Origin: Bacteroidota bacterium
Lineage (GTDB): Bacteria > Bacteroidota > Bacteroidia > Bacteroidales > UBA7960
NCBI GenBank assembly: GCA_007694165.1
Contig: RECE01000191.1
Location: 1-32,466 of the forward strand
Direction of reading: 5' to 3'
DNA: 32,466 bases
The position numbers and the translations under genes were made by a program. Shown here one piece after another: positions 17,982-25,508 of this stretch. The notes under the pieces were generated by a model. It was not told where the DNA came from. It saw only the letters and a program-made list of their open reading frames with translations, and did no database searches. Within the stretch, counting starts at the first letter, position 1. Each line of letters starts with the position of its first letter.

Positions 17982-19112
17982 TTACATTCGTCGTTGTTTC
18001 CACTTGTAGGGTTTGACCAGGGAAAGCAGAAGGGTTGTGCATACATAAAAAGGATACATTATGGCCAGCAAGGGGTAAAGCAAAAGAAGTTTTTTTCGGG
18101 ATAGAAAGACAGCCACCTGTGTAAGCAAGACACCATCAATAGCCAGCTTCAGCAACGCAAGAACGAGCAGGGCAGGGGCAAGCGAATGCATTGTCAGTGT
18201 CAAAACAGCCATCAGTACTATGAAAACATTTAAACCTGCCACCACTGCGCCTGTAACGAGTGTAAACGGGTCGCTGTAGCCGGCTGACTTCCCTGCCCAG
18301 CGTATTCTTTGGCTGAAAAACTCCCTGATGGTTTTTGCCGGTAGTGTAAAAACCAAAGCCTCCTTGTTTTTGAGAAACCGGATTTGAGCCGGGTATTTTT
18401 TTTTGATGGCGTGCATCAGGAATACATCGTCACCGGAAGCATAACTATTCCCCGAAACATGACTCATCACTTCACTTCTGGCCTCTTTTGCAAAAGCCAT
18501 ATTGGCCCCGTTGCACATTATGGGGTTTCCCATTCCGGCGGCACCACCTGTTGCTCCTGTGAGGCTCATAAACTCAAGGGTTTGCATAAGTGAAAACAGG
18601 CACTTGCTGCTATCCTCAATGGTTACCGGGGCAATGACAAGCTTTGTACCTGACTGCTCAAATTCCTGCATGATAGAATACAACCAGTTTACTCCCATGG
18701 TGCAATCTGCATCGGTAGTTACAATGATGTTGCCGCGGGATTGGGCAATGGCCCGATCCAATGCAGCTTTTTTGCCATGGGTATCCAGGGGCGTTGGAGT
18801 AATAAGATGGAAATTCTCTTTATCCGAAATGAAGCCTGCTACCAGGGCCGGGGTCTGGTCTGAGGAGAAATCGTCGATGATGATTACCTCATACAGATGA
18901 TTGGGATATTGTTGAGCCCAAAGGCTCTGCAATAGGGTAAGAATGTTGTTTTCCTCATTCCGGACGGCTACAACTACCGAGACCCAAAGCTTAGAAGGCT
19001 GTTGCTTCTGAGAGTGTGCGCTGTTTATTCTCCATCCTCTGATGAAGAGGGAGATGAGCAGCAGGTAACCGGCAATAAGCAGTGTTCCGGCAATGATAAC
19101 GACTACATACAT
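17982..19112 (-). CDS. Family 2 glycosyltransferase, membrane bound
   Basis: The 376-residue protein has an N-terminal helix (about 3-24), a cytoplasmic GT2 catalytic domain and several helices after residue 280. The nucleotide-sugar site shows VAVRNEE (48-54), IIDDFSSD (78-85) and the DxD-type motif TTDADC (132-137). The acceptor site shows SGDD (226-229) and QRIRW (268-272), the QxxRW motif of processive or lipid-linked GT2 enzymes. It overlaps the upstream flippase-like gene by one base (TAATG), so the two are co-translated. The likely job is a glycolipid or envelope glycan step; the sugar is unknown. Confidence 0.9.
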   Translation of the reverse strand: MYVVVIIAGTLLIAGYLLLISLFIRGWRINSAHSQKQQPSKLWVSVVVAVRNEENNILTLLQSLWAQQYPNHLYEVIIIDDFSSDQTPALVAGFISDKENFHLITPTPLDTHGKKAALDRAIAQSRGNIIVTTDADCTMGVNWLYSIMQEFEQSGTKLVIAPVTIEDSSKCLFSLMQTLEFMSLTGATGGAAGMGNPIMCNGANMAFAKEARSEVMSHVSGNSYASGDDVFLMHAIKKKYPAQIRFLKNKEALVFTLPAKTIREFFSQRIRWAGKSAGYSDPFTLVTGAVVAGLNVFIVLMAVLTLTMHSLAPALLVLALLKLAIDGVLLTQVAVFLSRKKLLLLYPLLAIMYPFYVCTTLLLSLVKPYKWKQRRM

Positions 19113-20158
19113 TATTCCTTGCTTTTGGTGCTGTTCAGCTCAGCGTTAAGTCCGAGCAACCCACCGGCCATTGCAGGCAGGGCAAGATTGATTGCCCAGA
19201 GGAGGGTAGTGGCTGCCAGAACAGGTATCTCGAAAAAGTCCAGCCCTGGTTCCGGAAAATAGAGTTTAAAAACCAGGACAGCTACAGAACCTCTGACACC
19301 CAGCTCCCAGATAGCAGAAAGAGGTATGAGGGTCATAAAAAGATAAATGATGGCAATGAGGCTAATAGCGGTCAAAAACGGGATTTGCAATCCGAACAGG
19401 GTAAGGAGCAGGTAAAACTGCACGGAAAAAGTGCAGTACCGGAGAAAACTCAAGCCCAGTATTGTGGATAAATCTCCCCAGGTTAGCAGGGCGAATACCC
19501 TCAGCGCGCGTGCAATTTTTCCTTTGATGGTATTCCTGTTGATGTTTTTGGTCCGGGCAATTACAGACAGAAAAAACACGAAGGCAGCAATGAATAGTCC
19601 TGCTGATATTCCAGCATAGAGAAACCATGAAGGGCTGGCCAGTTGTGGAGCTATGAGGGTATAATGAGACTGCAACTTTGGCAACATGACAACAATTGCT
19701 GCTACCCCGGCCGTCAATGTAACGAAAAGCTGACTGATGCTGCCGGCAGTATTGAGAAGTAAACCCGACAAGCGATTGCCCGGTTGCAACCAGTAAACTC
19801 TTCCGGCAAATTCACCGGTTCGTTTGGGGGTTATCATGCCCAGGCTGATGCCAAAAAGAACAGCATAGATTGCCTTACTCCATGATTGAATCTCTATTTT
19901 CGCACTGAGCAGCTTCCATTTCAATGCTTCCAGGCTCCAGTTGCATAGCATAAGAAAAAGAACCAGCGCCAGAGTAAACAGATTTGTTGTTGTAAGGTGA
20001 AGTGCGGATTTCCATACAACCCATTCCTTTGCGCTGATACCTGTCAGGGTGAAAACAATATAGGAAACGGCTGTAAGTGCAATGAGAATCCTTATTACAG
20101 GCAGGAAATTTTTGTGTACATTTGCCCCTAATGGAATGCTGTTAATGATCAGGCGCAT
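19112..20158 (-). CDS. Flippase-like integral membrane protein (LPG_synthase_TM / UPF0104 type)
   Basis: The 348 residues contain about eight membrane segments with short loops. They match the membrane domain seen in lysylphosphatidylglycerol synthase and AglD-type proteins: the phrase FGISLGMITPKRTGEFAGRV (around 99-118) with the conserved P-x-R-x-GE-x-R pattern is characteristic. The family is predicted to move lipids or lipid-linked sugars across the membrane. There is no soluble aminoacyl transfer domain, so it is not an MprF. The coupling to the GT2 gene suggests that the two make and export a glycolipid. It is divergent from ruvC, with 12 bp between the start codons. Confidence 0.85.
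   Translation of the reverse strand: MRLIINSIPLGANVHKNFLPVIRILIALTAVSYIVFTLTGISAKEWVVWKSALHLTTTNLFTLALVLFLMLCNWSLEALKWKLLSAKIEIQSWSKAIYAVLFGISLGMITPKRTGEFAGRVYWLQPGNRLSGLLLNTAGSISQLFVTLTAGVAAIVVMLPKLQSHYTLIAPQLASPSWFLYAGISAGLFIAAFVFFLSVIARTKNINRNTIKGKIARALRVFALLTWGDLSTILGLSFLRYCTFSVQFYLLLTLFGLQIPFLTAISLIAIIYLFMTLIPLSAIWELGVRGSVAVLVFKLYFPEPGLDFFEIPVLAATTLLWAINLALPAMAGGLLGLNAELNSTKSKE
20117..20124 (+). promoter_or_regulatory. Possible -7 box of ruvC inside the flippase gene start
   Basis: TACATTTG on the plus strand fits TAnnTTTG and would start transcripts about 40 nt before ruvC. It lies within the first codons of the divergent flippase gene. No good -33 TTG is seen. Confidence 0.35.
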
Positions 20159-20170
20159 AAAAAAAATATA

Positions 20171-20725
20171 GTGACAGAGAAAATAATTTTAGGCATTGAC
20201 CCGGGTACCAACAATATGGGGCTGGGTGTAATTGGGGTCAAAGGTAGTAAAATTGAAATTATTACCATGGATATCCTCAAACTCGACAAGCTCAAGGATC
20301 ATTCGCTTAAGCTGAAAAAGATTTTTGAAACCACCCTTCGCACCATTGATCACTTTCATCCGGATGAGCTGGCCATAGAGAGTCCCTTTTACGGCAAGAA
20401 TATACAATCGATGCTTAAGTTGGGGCGTGCCCAGGGCGTAGCCATTGCTGCAGCGCTTTACAGGGATATCCCGGTGTTTGAGTATTCACCCCGGAAAATC
20501 AAGCAATCTATCACGGGTAAGGGAGGAGCCTCCAAGGAGCAGGTGGCGGGTTTGTTGGCTGGCATACTGTCAATGAAAACGGTTCCCGAATATCTTGACA
20601 TTACTGACGCCCTGGCAGTGGCAGTGTGCCATCATTTTCAAAGGAAAGGGCCTGTGGGTGAAGAGTCTTCATTCAGCGGCTGGAAAGCATTTGTGAGCCA
20701 GAATCCACACAGGATAAAGAAATAG
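20171..20725 (+). CDS. ruvC: Holliday junction endonuclease RuvC
   Basis: RuvC resolves Holliday junctions during recombination and repair. The 184 residues start with a GTG codon. All four catalytic acidic residues are in place: D10 (GIDPGTNNMG), E70 (AIESPFYGKN), and D143 and D146 (YLDITDALAVAVCH). The DNA-binding segment KQSITGKGGASKEQV (111-125) is typical. It is convergent with the HIT gene (3 bp gap). ruvA and ruvB are not in the window. Confidence 0.97.
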   Translation: MTEKIILGIDPGTNNMGLGVIGVKGSKIEIITMDILKLDKLKDHSLKLKKIFETTLRTIDHFHPDELAIESPFYGKNIQSMLKLGRAQGVAIAAALYRDIPVFEYSPRKIKQSITGKGGASKEQVAGLLAGILSMKTVPEYLDITDALAVAVCHHFQRKGPVGEESSFSGWKAFVSQNPHRIKK

Positions 20726-20728
20726 CCT

Positions 20729-21121
20729 CTATACTTTGGTTGCAATCCGTTCAGCGATCATTTTAAACTCCTCTTCGCCAAGTTTAAGTTTGGGCTTGCT
20801 GAAGTCAATATCGTAAATGCTGTTGATTGGCACCAGGTGAATATGTGCATGTGCCACTTCAAGTCCTATAACAGCAATCCCTACCTTTTCGCACTGAATG
20901 CTTTTTCTGATGGAGCGGGCTACCTTCTTTGCAAAAAGAAAGAATTTCTGGTATTCATCGTCTTCTATATCAAAAATATAGTCGATTTCCTTTTTGGGTA
21001 TAACCAGAGTATGGCCTTTGGCCAGCGGGTTGATGTCAAGAAAAGCCAGAAAGTTATCGTCTTCGGCAACTTTATAGGCAGGGATGTCTCCTGCAACAAT
21101 TTTAGAAAATATGGTTGACAT
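20729..21121 (-). CDS. HIT-family nucleotide hydrolase/transferase
   Basis: I choose ATG 21121 (MSTIFSKIVAGDIP), giving 130 residues; a longer frame to 21190 would start inside the greA terminator. The catalytic triad motif HAHIHLVP (His-x-His-x-His) is clear near the end of the first 110 residues, and GHTLVIPKKE and FLDINPLAKG are typical of the HinT/Fhit-like branch. Members hydrolyse adenosine phosphoramidates or dinucleoside polyphosphates. It lies downstream of greA on the same strand, separated by a terminator. Confidence 0.94.
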   Translation of the reverse strand: MSTIFSKIVAGDIPAYKVAEDDNFLAFLDINPLAKGHTLVIPKKEIDYIFDIEDDEYQKFFLFAKKVARSIRKSIQCEKVGIAVIGLEVAHAHIHLVPINSIYDIDFSKPKLKLGEEEFKMIAERIATKV

Positions 21122-21175
21122 AGCAGTAAATGATTTGGGAATAAATAGCGGAAACTTTCCATAAAAATAATCAAA

Positions 21176-21202
21176 AAGCCGGCTGTTCAATACAACCGGC
21201 TT
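21176..21202 (-). terminator. Intrinsic terminator of greA
   Basis: AAGCCGG (21176-21182) pairs with CCGGCTT (21196-21202) and is followed on the minus strand by TTTTTGATTATTTTT-like sequence. It lies 27 bp after the greA stop codon and before the HIT start. Confidence 0.75.
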
Positions 21203-21229
21203 AAAAAAATATGGAAAAGAAAAGCCTGA

Positions 21230-21703
21230 TTATCTGCCCACCTCAAGAATTTCGAAGGTGAGCAAGCCTACAGGAACCTGAATATCAACCTTTTCTCCGG
21301 TTTTCCTGCCCAGTAATCCTCTGGCAATGGGACTGCTGACCGAAATCTTCCCAGATTTAATGTCTGCTTCATTTTCGGGCACAAGTGTATAGGTCATAGA
21401 TGCATTGCTCTTGAGGTTTTTGAGTTTCACCTTAGAAAGGATGGAAATCTTTGATTCATCCAGTTGCGACTCGTCAATAACACGAGCACTGCTGAGTGTG
21501 TTTTCCAGTTTGGAAATCTTAAGTTCCAGCATCCCCTGAGCATTTTTAGCAGCATCATACTCGGCGTTTTCTGAAAGGTCGCCTTTTTCCCTTGCTTCTG
21601 CAATTTGTTGCGAGATTGCAGGTCTTTCCACTGACTTGAGATGTTCAAGTTCTTCTTTTAATCTGTCGAGACCTCCTTTGGTAAAATACTTAACCTCGTT
21701 CAT
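21230..21703 (-). CDS. greA: Transcript cleavage factor GreA
   Basis: GreA rescues stalled RNA polymerase by stimulating cleavage of backtracked RNA. The 157 residues are the usual length. The N-terminal coiled-coil hairpin carries LKSVERPAISQQIAEAREKG and DLSENAEYDAAK, with the acidic tip residues (DLSENAEYD, around 42-50) that act in the polymerase secondary channel. The C-terminal FKBP-like domain ends with SPIARGLLGRKTGE. It is followed by a terminator. A promoter about 500 bp upstream (22210-22240) may or may not drive it. Confidence 0.97.
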   Translation of the reverse strand: MNEVKYFTKGGLDRLKEELEHLKSVERPAISQQIAEAREKGDLSENAEYDAAKNAQGMLELKISKLENTLSSARVIDESQLDESKISILSKVKLKNLKSNASMTYTLVPENEADIKSGKISVSSPIARGLLGRKTGEKVDIQVPVGLLTFEILEVGR

Positions 21704-22125
21704 GATTGTAATAATTATTGTTTAACATTGTCCCTGCACATGCATCTGTTTCTGTTAAGAAACTAATGCCAGAATGCAAGGGAACAAAAATTTGTTTGAA
21801 TTAAATGTAAAAGATAGTAATTTTCGAATTGGACCCTGCGGAGTAATATGGTGCTTGCAATATTGGCTTAATGCAATTATCATAGCGCAGAGATATCATT
21901 GCCATGTTTTGTTTTTTAAAAGCTCGCAGCAATATTATCGGGCCGTAGATGATTTTGGGACGCAGGCCTGCGACATGACAATACCAACGGGCGAAAAATT
22001 GCTTCGCGCGCGCTGTGTAACTGTATTTTGCAATGCCTGCAATCATAATGAATGGTTAATTTCTTTGAAAAAAACATAAAAAGAGAGTTGGCAGCTTGTA
22101 TATGCTTTTAAACAAACTGACAACT

Positions 22126-22204
22126 AATAAAAATCGACTGTCCCGAAATGGAAGTCGATAAAAGAAAAAACTTTTGAAAAATGCAAACTGTCCTATGCGT
22201 TTGC
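22126..22204 (-). ncRNA. Candidate small RNA or attenuated leader
   Basis: A well-formed promoter (22210-22240) would start RNA near 22204. The next 75 nt end in a perfect 7-bp hairpin (ATCGACT 22133-22139 with AGTCGAT 22153-22159) followed by TTTTTATT. A second dyad (TGCAAAC 22182-22188 with GTTTGCA 22199-22205) overlaps the predicted start and could be an operator or part of the 5' hairpin. No coding capacity is evident. It could also be a leader of greA with an attenuator. Confidence 0.4.
22133..22159 (-). terminator. Intrinsic terminator closing the candidate small RNA
   Basis: A 7-bp perfect stem and a 13-nt loop, followed by a T run on the minus strand. Confidence 0.55.
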
Positions 22205-22209
22205 AAAAG

Positions 22210-22240
22210 CAAATATAAGTCTTTTTTTTAAGATGGACAA
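22210..22240 (-). promoter_or_regulatory. Bacteroidetes-type promoter with no adjacent gene
   Basis: TATATTTG (22210-22217) is the -7 box and TTG (22238-22240) the -33 box, with a 20-nt spacer. The nearest downstream gene, greA, starts 500 nt away. Confidence 0.55.
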
Positions 22241-22301
22241 AAAAAGATCAGAAAAAAAAGTCAGTACTTGCTTTTTAACGACTGTTTTCTGGTGATTAAA
22301 C

Positions 22302-22886
22302 TCAGGAATATTTTCTATTGATTATTTCGGAGTAAATGATTGCTTTTCGGGCATCAAACTCCATGTCAGCGACAGGCAGAACTTCCTCATCCAGATCAAC
22401 CACATCAATTTTCGCATCTTCTTCAAGAATCTTTTGTTCACTTCGCTGGTATAAATTAATGAGATCTTCCAGGGTTTCAACCTTACCTTCGGCAGCAAAC
22501 TCAAAATCATCATCAATGGCTTTTGTTCCTTCGTATCTTTCAACTTCTTCATCCTTTTTCTGACTCATAAAGGTATTTTCACTGTTCTTGCCATCATTAT
22601 ACCTGCGTTCTTCGGAATAGGCTGGCTGGGGAGCCGGTTGGGGTCTGGGCTCAGATTGGGATTGTTCGCTGGTTTTGGGCGTTGCGGAGCCAAAAAAATC
22701 CTCCAGAAGATCTTCGAAATCACTCTCTTTTTCCTGGGTGGGTGTTTCGATTTCAATGGGTTGTGGCTCAGTGCGATTAGGTTGTGATTTGCGTTGTTCT
22801 TCTGCTTGCTTCTTTTTCTTTCTTCCTCCCAGAATACTGATTGCAAGCCAAACTACTGCAAGTAAGATGTATATAAAATCTTCCAT
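22302..22886 (-). CDS. Conserved membrane-anchored acidic protein, function unknown
   Basis: The 194-residue protein has one N-terminal membrane helix (about 3-20, FIYILLAVVWLAISILG) followed by a short basic RKKKKQ stop-transfer segment, so the body should be cytoplasmic. The rest is low complexity: proline, glutamine and acidic residues (about 30-110), then acidic helices. The C-terminal DARKAIIYSEIINRKYS is the most structured and conserved-looking part. I recognise no domain. It lies upstream of the candidate small RNA and downstream of the small lipoprotein gene on the same strand with a 39-bp gap, so the two may form an operon. Confidence 0.65.
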   Translation of the reverse strand: MEDFIYILLAVVWLAISILGGRKKKKQAEEQRKSQPNRTEPQPIEIETPTQEKESDFEDLLEDFFGSATPKTSEQSQSEPRPQPAPQPAYSEERRYNDGKNSENTFMSQKKDEEVERYEGTKAIDDDFEFAAEGKVETLEDLINLYQRSEQKILEEDAKIDVVDLDEEVLPVADMEFDARKAIIYSEIINRKYS

Positions 22887-22925
22887 AGTATAAGAGTATA
22901 AGGTCTTCTGTTTAATATTGCATTC

Positions 22926-23228
22926 TTATTTTCTTCTGATGGCATCGTACCATCTTACATAGAACGGTGCTTTTTGCTGTTTGTTTATTCTTTCACTTCT
23001 TTTGCGTGATTGTTTCATCCTTTTGCGGGTTTCCCTGCTTTGTGTTCTCAAATGGTTATCTTTTGCCCGCTGTATGGTTCTGTCACCCTCTTTTCTACGC
23101 TGCGCTACCTGCTTTTCTGACTGTCGCTGGGCTTTTGTTGCCTTGTATCCAGGGCCGCAGGAACTTAATGGCATCAGCAAAATTAATGCAATTATTGCAT
23201 AATACCTGAAAGATTTCATTTTTGGCAT
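22926..23228 (-). CDS. Small, strongly basic predicted lipoprotein
   Basis: The 100-residue protein starts with a signal peptide (residues 4-23) ending in a lipobox-like MPLSSCG, with the lipidated cysteine at about residue 24. The mature part is almost all Lys, Arg, Gln and Glu (KATKAQRQSEKQVAQRRK and similar), and ends with PFYVRWYDAIRRK. It may be helical and bind acidic polymers, but this is a guess. Family unknown to me. Alternative start codon at 23219. It is divergent from the Rieske-like gene, with 80 bp between them. Confidence 0.65.
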   Translation of the reverse strand: MPKMKSFRYYAIIALILLMPLSSCGPGYKATKAQRQSEKQVAQRRKEGDRTIQRAKDNHLRTQSRETRKRMKQSRKRSERINKQQKAPFYVRWYDAIRRK

Positions 23229-23285
23229 TGGTCTTGTGTGTTAATGGCTGTGTGTAAGCACTGAACAAAGTTAAAAAAATCACTG

Positions 23286-23293
23286 TATCTTTG
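23286..23293 (+). promoter_or_regulatory. Possible -7 box of the Rieske-like gene
   Basis: TATCTTTG fits TAnnTTTG and would start RNA about 10-15 nt before the ATG codons at 23309 and 23315. This argues against the upstream TTG at 23291 as a start. Confidence 0.4.
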
Positions 23294-23308
23294 CATATAA
23301 ACAACGAA

Positions 23309-23749
23309 ATGCATATGGGTTTATTTTTCAACCATATAAAAAGGATTGCCTTCTTTTCTCTTTTTATACTCTTTATCCAGGGTTGTTCCAAGGAGGATAG
23401 ACACCCCGTACCCCTTGTCCCTGTTGAATTCCGCATCAATACGGAGTTTCAGTATATTGAACTAAACAGTATCGGAGGATGGGTGAATGTTTATGGAGGC
23501 TTTGGCGGCATTGTTATTTACAGGATGTCTGTGGATGAATTTACTGCCTTTGACAGAGCTTGCCCTGTGCATCCTTACGATCAGGAGGCACGACTGGTTG
23601 TAGAAGATCCGCCCATTGCCCGTTGCAACGTATGTGAATCTACCTACCTTCTGCTCGACGGTTCGCCGGTATCAGGCCCTGCCCGGCACCCGCTGCGCCA
23701 ATACAGAACAGTGTATAGCGAGCCCTATCTTTTTGTAACCAACTATTAA
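23309..23749 (+). CDS. Rieske-like lipoprotein with altered metal ligands
   Basis: The 146-residue protein (ATG 23309, or 23315) has a signal peptide with a lipobox (LFIQGCSK; lipidated Cys at about residue 26), so it is likely an outer-membrane or periplasmic lipoprotein. The domain has the Rieske layout, but the ligand motifs read CPVHP and CNVCES instead of CxH and CxxH. The end LLLDGSPVSGPARHPLRQY matches the proline-loop region of Rieske-type folds. Three cysteines and one histidine would suit a zinc or rubredoxin-like site rather than a normal 2Fe-2S cluster. Relatives occur in Bacteroidetes, as I recall, without known function. No partner oxygenase or cytochrome gene is near. Confidence 0.7.
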   Translation: MHMGLFFNHIKRIAFFSLFILFIQGCSKEDRHPVPLVPVEFRINTEFQYIELNSIGGWVNVYGGFGGIVIYRMSVDEFTAFDRACPVHPYDQEARLVVEDPPIARCNVCESTYLLLDGSPVSGPARHPLRQYRTVYSEPYLFVTNY

Positions 23750-23780
23750 GGAATCCCTGAAAGACCATACTTCCTCAGAT

Positions 23781-23822
23781 AAAAAAACGCTATCCGGAAA
23801 TTATTCCTGATAGCGTTTTTTT
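23781..23822. terminator. Bidirectional terminator between the Rieske-like gene and ahcY
   Basis: AAAAAAACGCTATC (23781-23794) pairs perfectly with GATAGCGTTTTTTT (23809-23822), giving a T run on either strand. The two genes converge here. Confidence 0.85.
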
Positions 23823-23838
23823 AGAATCTTATTCTTTA

Positions 23839-23884
23839 ACTGCGAGTCAGAAATGGAAAAGCTTCCCAACCTCTGATTCGCAGT
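23839..23884. repeat. Hairpin next to the ahcY stop codon
   Basis: ACTGCGAGTCAGA (23839-23851) and TCTGATTCGCAGT (23872-23884) pair in 12 of 13 positions around a 20-nt loop. No T run follows on the ahcY strand. It may be a 3'-end stabiliser or another REP-like palindrome. Confidence 0.5.
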
Positions 23885-23890
23885 GAGGTT

Positions 23891-25312
23891 TTAGTATCTG
23901 TAGTGATCTGGTTTGTAAGGACCACTATCTTTGACCCCTATGTATTCTGCCTGCTCAGGAGAAAGCTTTGTGAGTTTAACACCAATCTTTTCAAGGTGCA
24001 AACGTGCTACTTCTTCATCCAGGTGCTTGGGTAACCGGTAAACATCCACTTCGTAGTTGTTTTTCCATAGTTCAATTTGTGCAACCACCTGGTTGGTGAA
24101 TGAGTTGCTCATTACAAATGAAGGGTGACCGGTAGCACAACCTAAGTTTACCAAACGTCCTTCAGCAAGCATAAAGATTTCATTCCCTTCAGGAAATACA
24201 TATTTATCTACCTGGGGTTTGATGTTTATTTTCTGAACACCAGGAGTGCTGTCAAGCTGGTCTACCTGTATTTCATTATCGAAATGGCCAATATTGCACA
24301 CGATGGCCTGGTCTTTCATTTTTCTCATGTGCTCAACGGTGATTACATCTTTGTTGCCTGTAGCTGTAACAAAAATATTCCCTTCATCCAGGGCGTCTTC
24401 TACAGTTTTCACCTCAAATCCTTCCATGGCAGCTTGCAGTGCACAGATGGGGTCAATTTCGGTAACGATAATCCGGGCTCCATAACCGCGCATACTATTG
24501 GCGCAACCTTTACCCACATCTCCGTAGCCGCAAACTACTACCACTTTGCCGGCAATCATTACATCGGTAGCTCTTTTGATGCCATCTGCAAGCGATTCGC
24601 GACAACCGTAAAGATTGTCAAATTTTGACTTGGTAACAGAATCATTTACATTAATGGCAGGAATCAATAGTTCTCCTTTTTCCATCATCTGGTAGAGACG
24701 AAGCACGCCGGTAGTGGTTTCTTCAGAAACCCCTTTCCAGTCTTTTACCATGCGGTGCCATTTCTGGTTGTCTTTCTTCAGGGTCATTTTAAGAAGTTTC
24801 AGGATTTCAGCCTCTTCTCGACTGCCGGGAGTTTTGTCCAGTACAGAAGCATCTTTTTCGGCTTTGTATCCCAGGTGGATGAGCAATGTAGCATCTCCAC
24901 CATCGTCTACGATAAGTTGCGGGCCTTCTCCATTGGGGAAGGTGAGTGCCTGATCGGTACACCACCAGTATTCTTCGAGGGTTTCACCTTTCCATGCATA
25001 TACAGGAATGCCTCTTTTGGCTATGGCTGCCGCTGCATGATCCTGGGTAGAAAAGATATTGCAGCTTGCCCAACGCACATTGGCTCCAAGCTCTACCAGT
25101 GTTTCAATGAGAACGGCGGTCTGTACGGTCATGTGCAATGAACCCATGATTCTTACATCTTTCAATGGCTTTTCATTTCCATATTTTTCGCGCAATGCCA
25201 TTAAACCTGGCATCTCTTTTTCGGCTATCTCAATTTCTTTGCGACCAAACTCTGCTAATGATAAGTCTGCCACTTTAAAAGCAATTTGTGTATCAGTGAT
25301 AACTTTTTCCAT
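23891..25312 (-). CDS. ahcY: S-adenosylhomocysteine hydrolase
   Basis: This NAD-dependent enzyme splits S-adenosylhomocysteine into adenosine and homocysteine, removing the product that inhibits methyltransferases. The 473 residues include the active-site region [10 protein letters not shown] (57-66), VDDGGD (135-140), [16 protein letters not shown] (221-236) and the NAD site GYGDVGKG (262-269), and the C-terminal KPDHYRY that completes the partner subunit's cofactor site. The extra segment near residues 150-190 is usual for bacterial enzymes of this size. It lies divergent from the phosphopantetheinyl transferase gene. Confidence 0.98.
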   Translation of the reverse strand: MEKVITDTQIAFKVADLSLAEFGRKEIEIAEKEMPGLMALREKYGNEKPLKDVRIMGSLHMTVQTAVLIETLVELGANVRWASCNIFSTQDHAAAAIAKRGIPVYAWKGETLEEYWWCTDQALTFPNGEGPQLIVDDGGDATLLIHLGYKAEKDASVLDKTPGSREEAEILKLLKMTLKKDNQKWHRMVKDWKGVSEETTTGVLRLYQMMEKGELLIPAINVNDSVTKSKFDNLYGCRESLADGIKRATDVMIAGKVVVVCGYGDVGKGCANSMRGYGARIIVTEIDPICALQAAMEGFEVKTVEDALDEGNIFVTATGNKDVITVEHMRKMKDQAIVCNIGHFDNEIQVDQLDSTPGVQKINIKPQVDKYVFPEGNEIFMLAEGRLVNLGCATGHPSFVMSNSFTNQVVAQIELWKNNYEVDVYRLPKHLDEEVARLHLEKIGVKLTKLSPEQAEYIGVKDSGPYKPDHYRY

Positions 25313-25343
25313 TCTGATTATTCATTTAATTTTTATAATTTTG

Positions 25344-25370
25344 CAAATGTAACACTTAAAATATTAAGTG
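25344..25370 (-). promoter_or_regulatory. ahcY promoter with adjoining operator-like dyad
   Basis: TACATTTG (minus strand, 25344-25351) is a good -7 box 32 bp before the ATG. Directly upstream lies the perfect inverted repeat CACTTAA-N4-TTAAGTG (25353-25370), placed where a repressor could block polymerase. No TTG lies at the -33 distance. The regulator is unknown. Confidence 0.45.
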
Positions 25371-25442
25371 AAAAATGCCTGACAAGCTATTATAATACAA
25401 ATTCAATTACGCATAGGTTCAAAAGCGTTGAAAAAATTCTGT

Positions 25443-25466
25443 CCCGGCCTTCTGAGAAGCACCGGG
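25443..25466. other. Compact GC-rich hairpin upstream of the PPTase gene
   Basis: CCCGG (25443-25447) pairs with CCGGG (25462-25466), and CTTC with GAAG inside around a TGA loop. It is 42 bp before the PPTase ATG and may be a leader structure. No T run follows directly. Confidence 0.35.
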
Positions 25467-25508
25467 GGGATTTGCTTCGCCAGTTAGTTGTCCCCTAAAA
25501 GTAAGAGA

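Larger units (their letters stand above)
21704..22301. other. 598-bp gap upstream of greA
   Basis: No convincing gene. Two overlapping open frames on opposite strands (21774-22079 plus, 101 codons; 21801-22046 minus, 81 codons) have Cys-, Trp- and His-rich compositions typical of non-coding reading. A perfect 12-bp palindrome CGCAGGCCTGCG lies at 21961-21972, and a GCGCGCGC-like run is near 22006-22014. The upper end holds the candidate small RNA. Confidence 0.45.

Noticed and set aside
21122-21190. N-terminal extension of the HIT gene (23 extra residues)
   Set aside because: It would start inside the greA terminator; ATG 21121 starts the usual HIT N-terminus.
21774-22079. Plus-strand frame of 101 codons and an opposite 81-codon frame (21801-22046)
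   Set aside because: Mutually overlapping, rich in rare residues (Cys, Trp, His), without family motif, in a region with palindromic DNA.
23286-23308. TTG at 23291 as start of the Rieske-like gene
   Set aside because: It lies within the predicted -7 box, while ATG 23309 or 23315 precedes a proper lipoprotein signal peptide.
25313-25352. SAM or SAH riboswitch before ahcY
   Set aside because: Only about 32 bp separates the -7 box from the ATG, too short for a known aptamer, and no paired structure was seen.
25488-25508. TTG start for the PPTase
   Set aside because: The ATG at 25509 starts a frame of normal length; the extra seven residues show nothing conserved.
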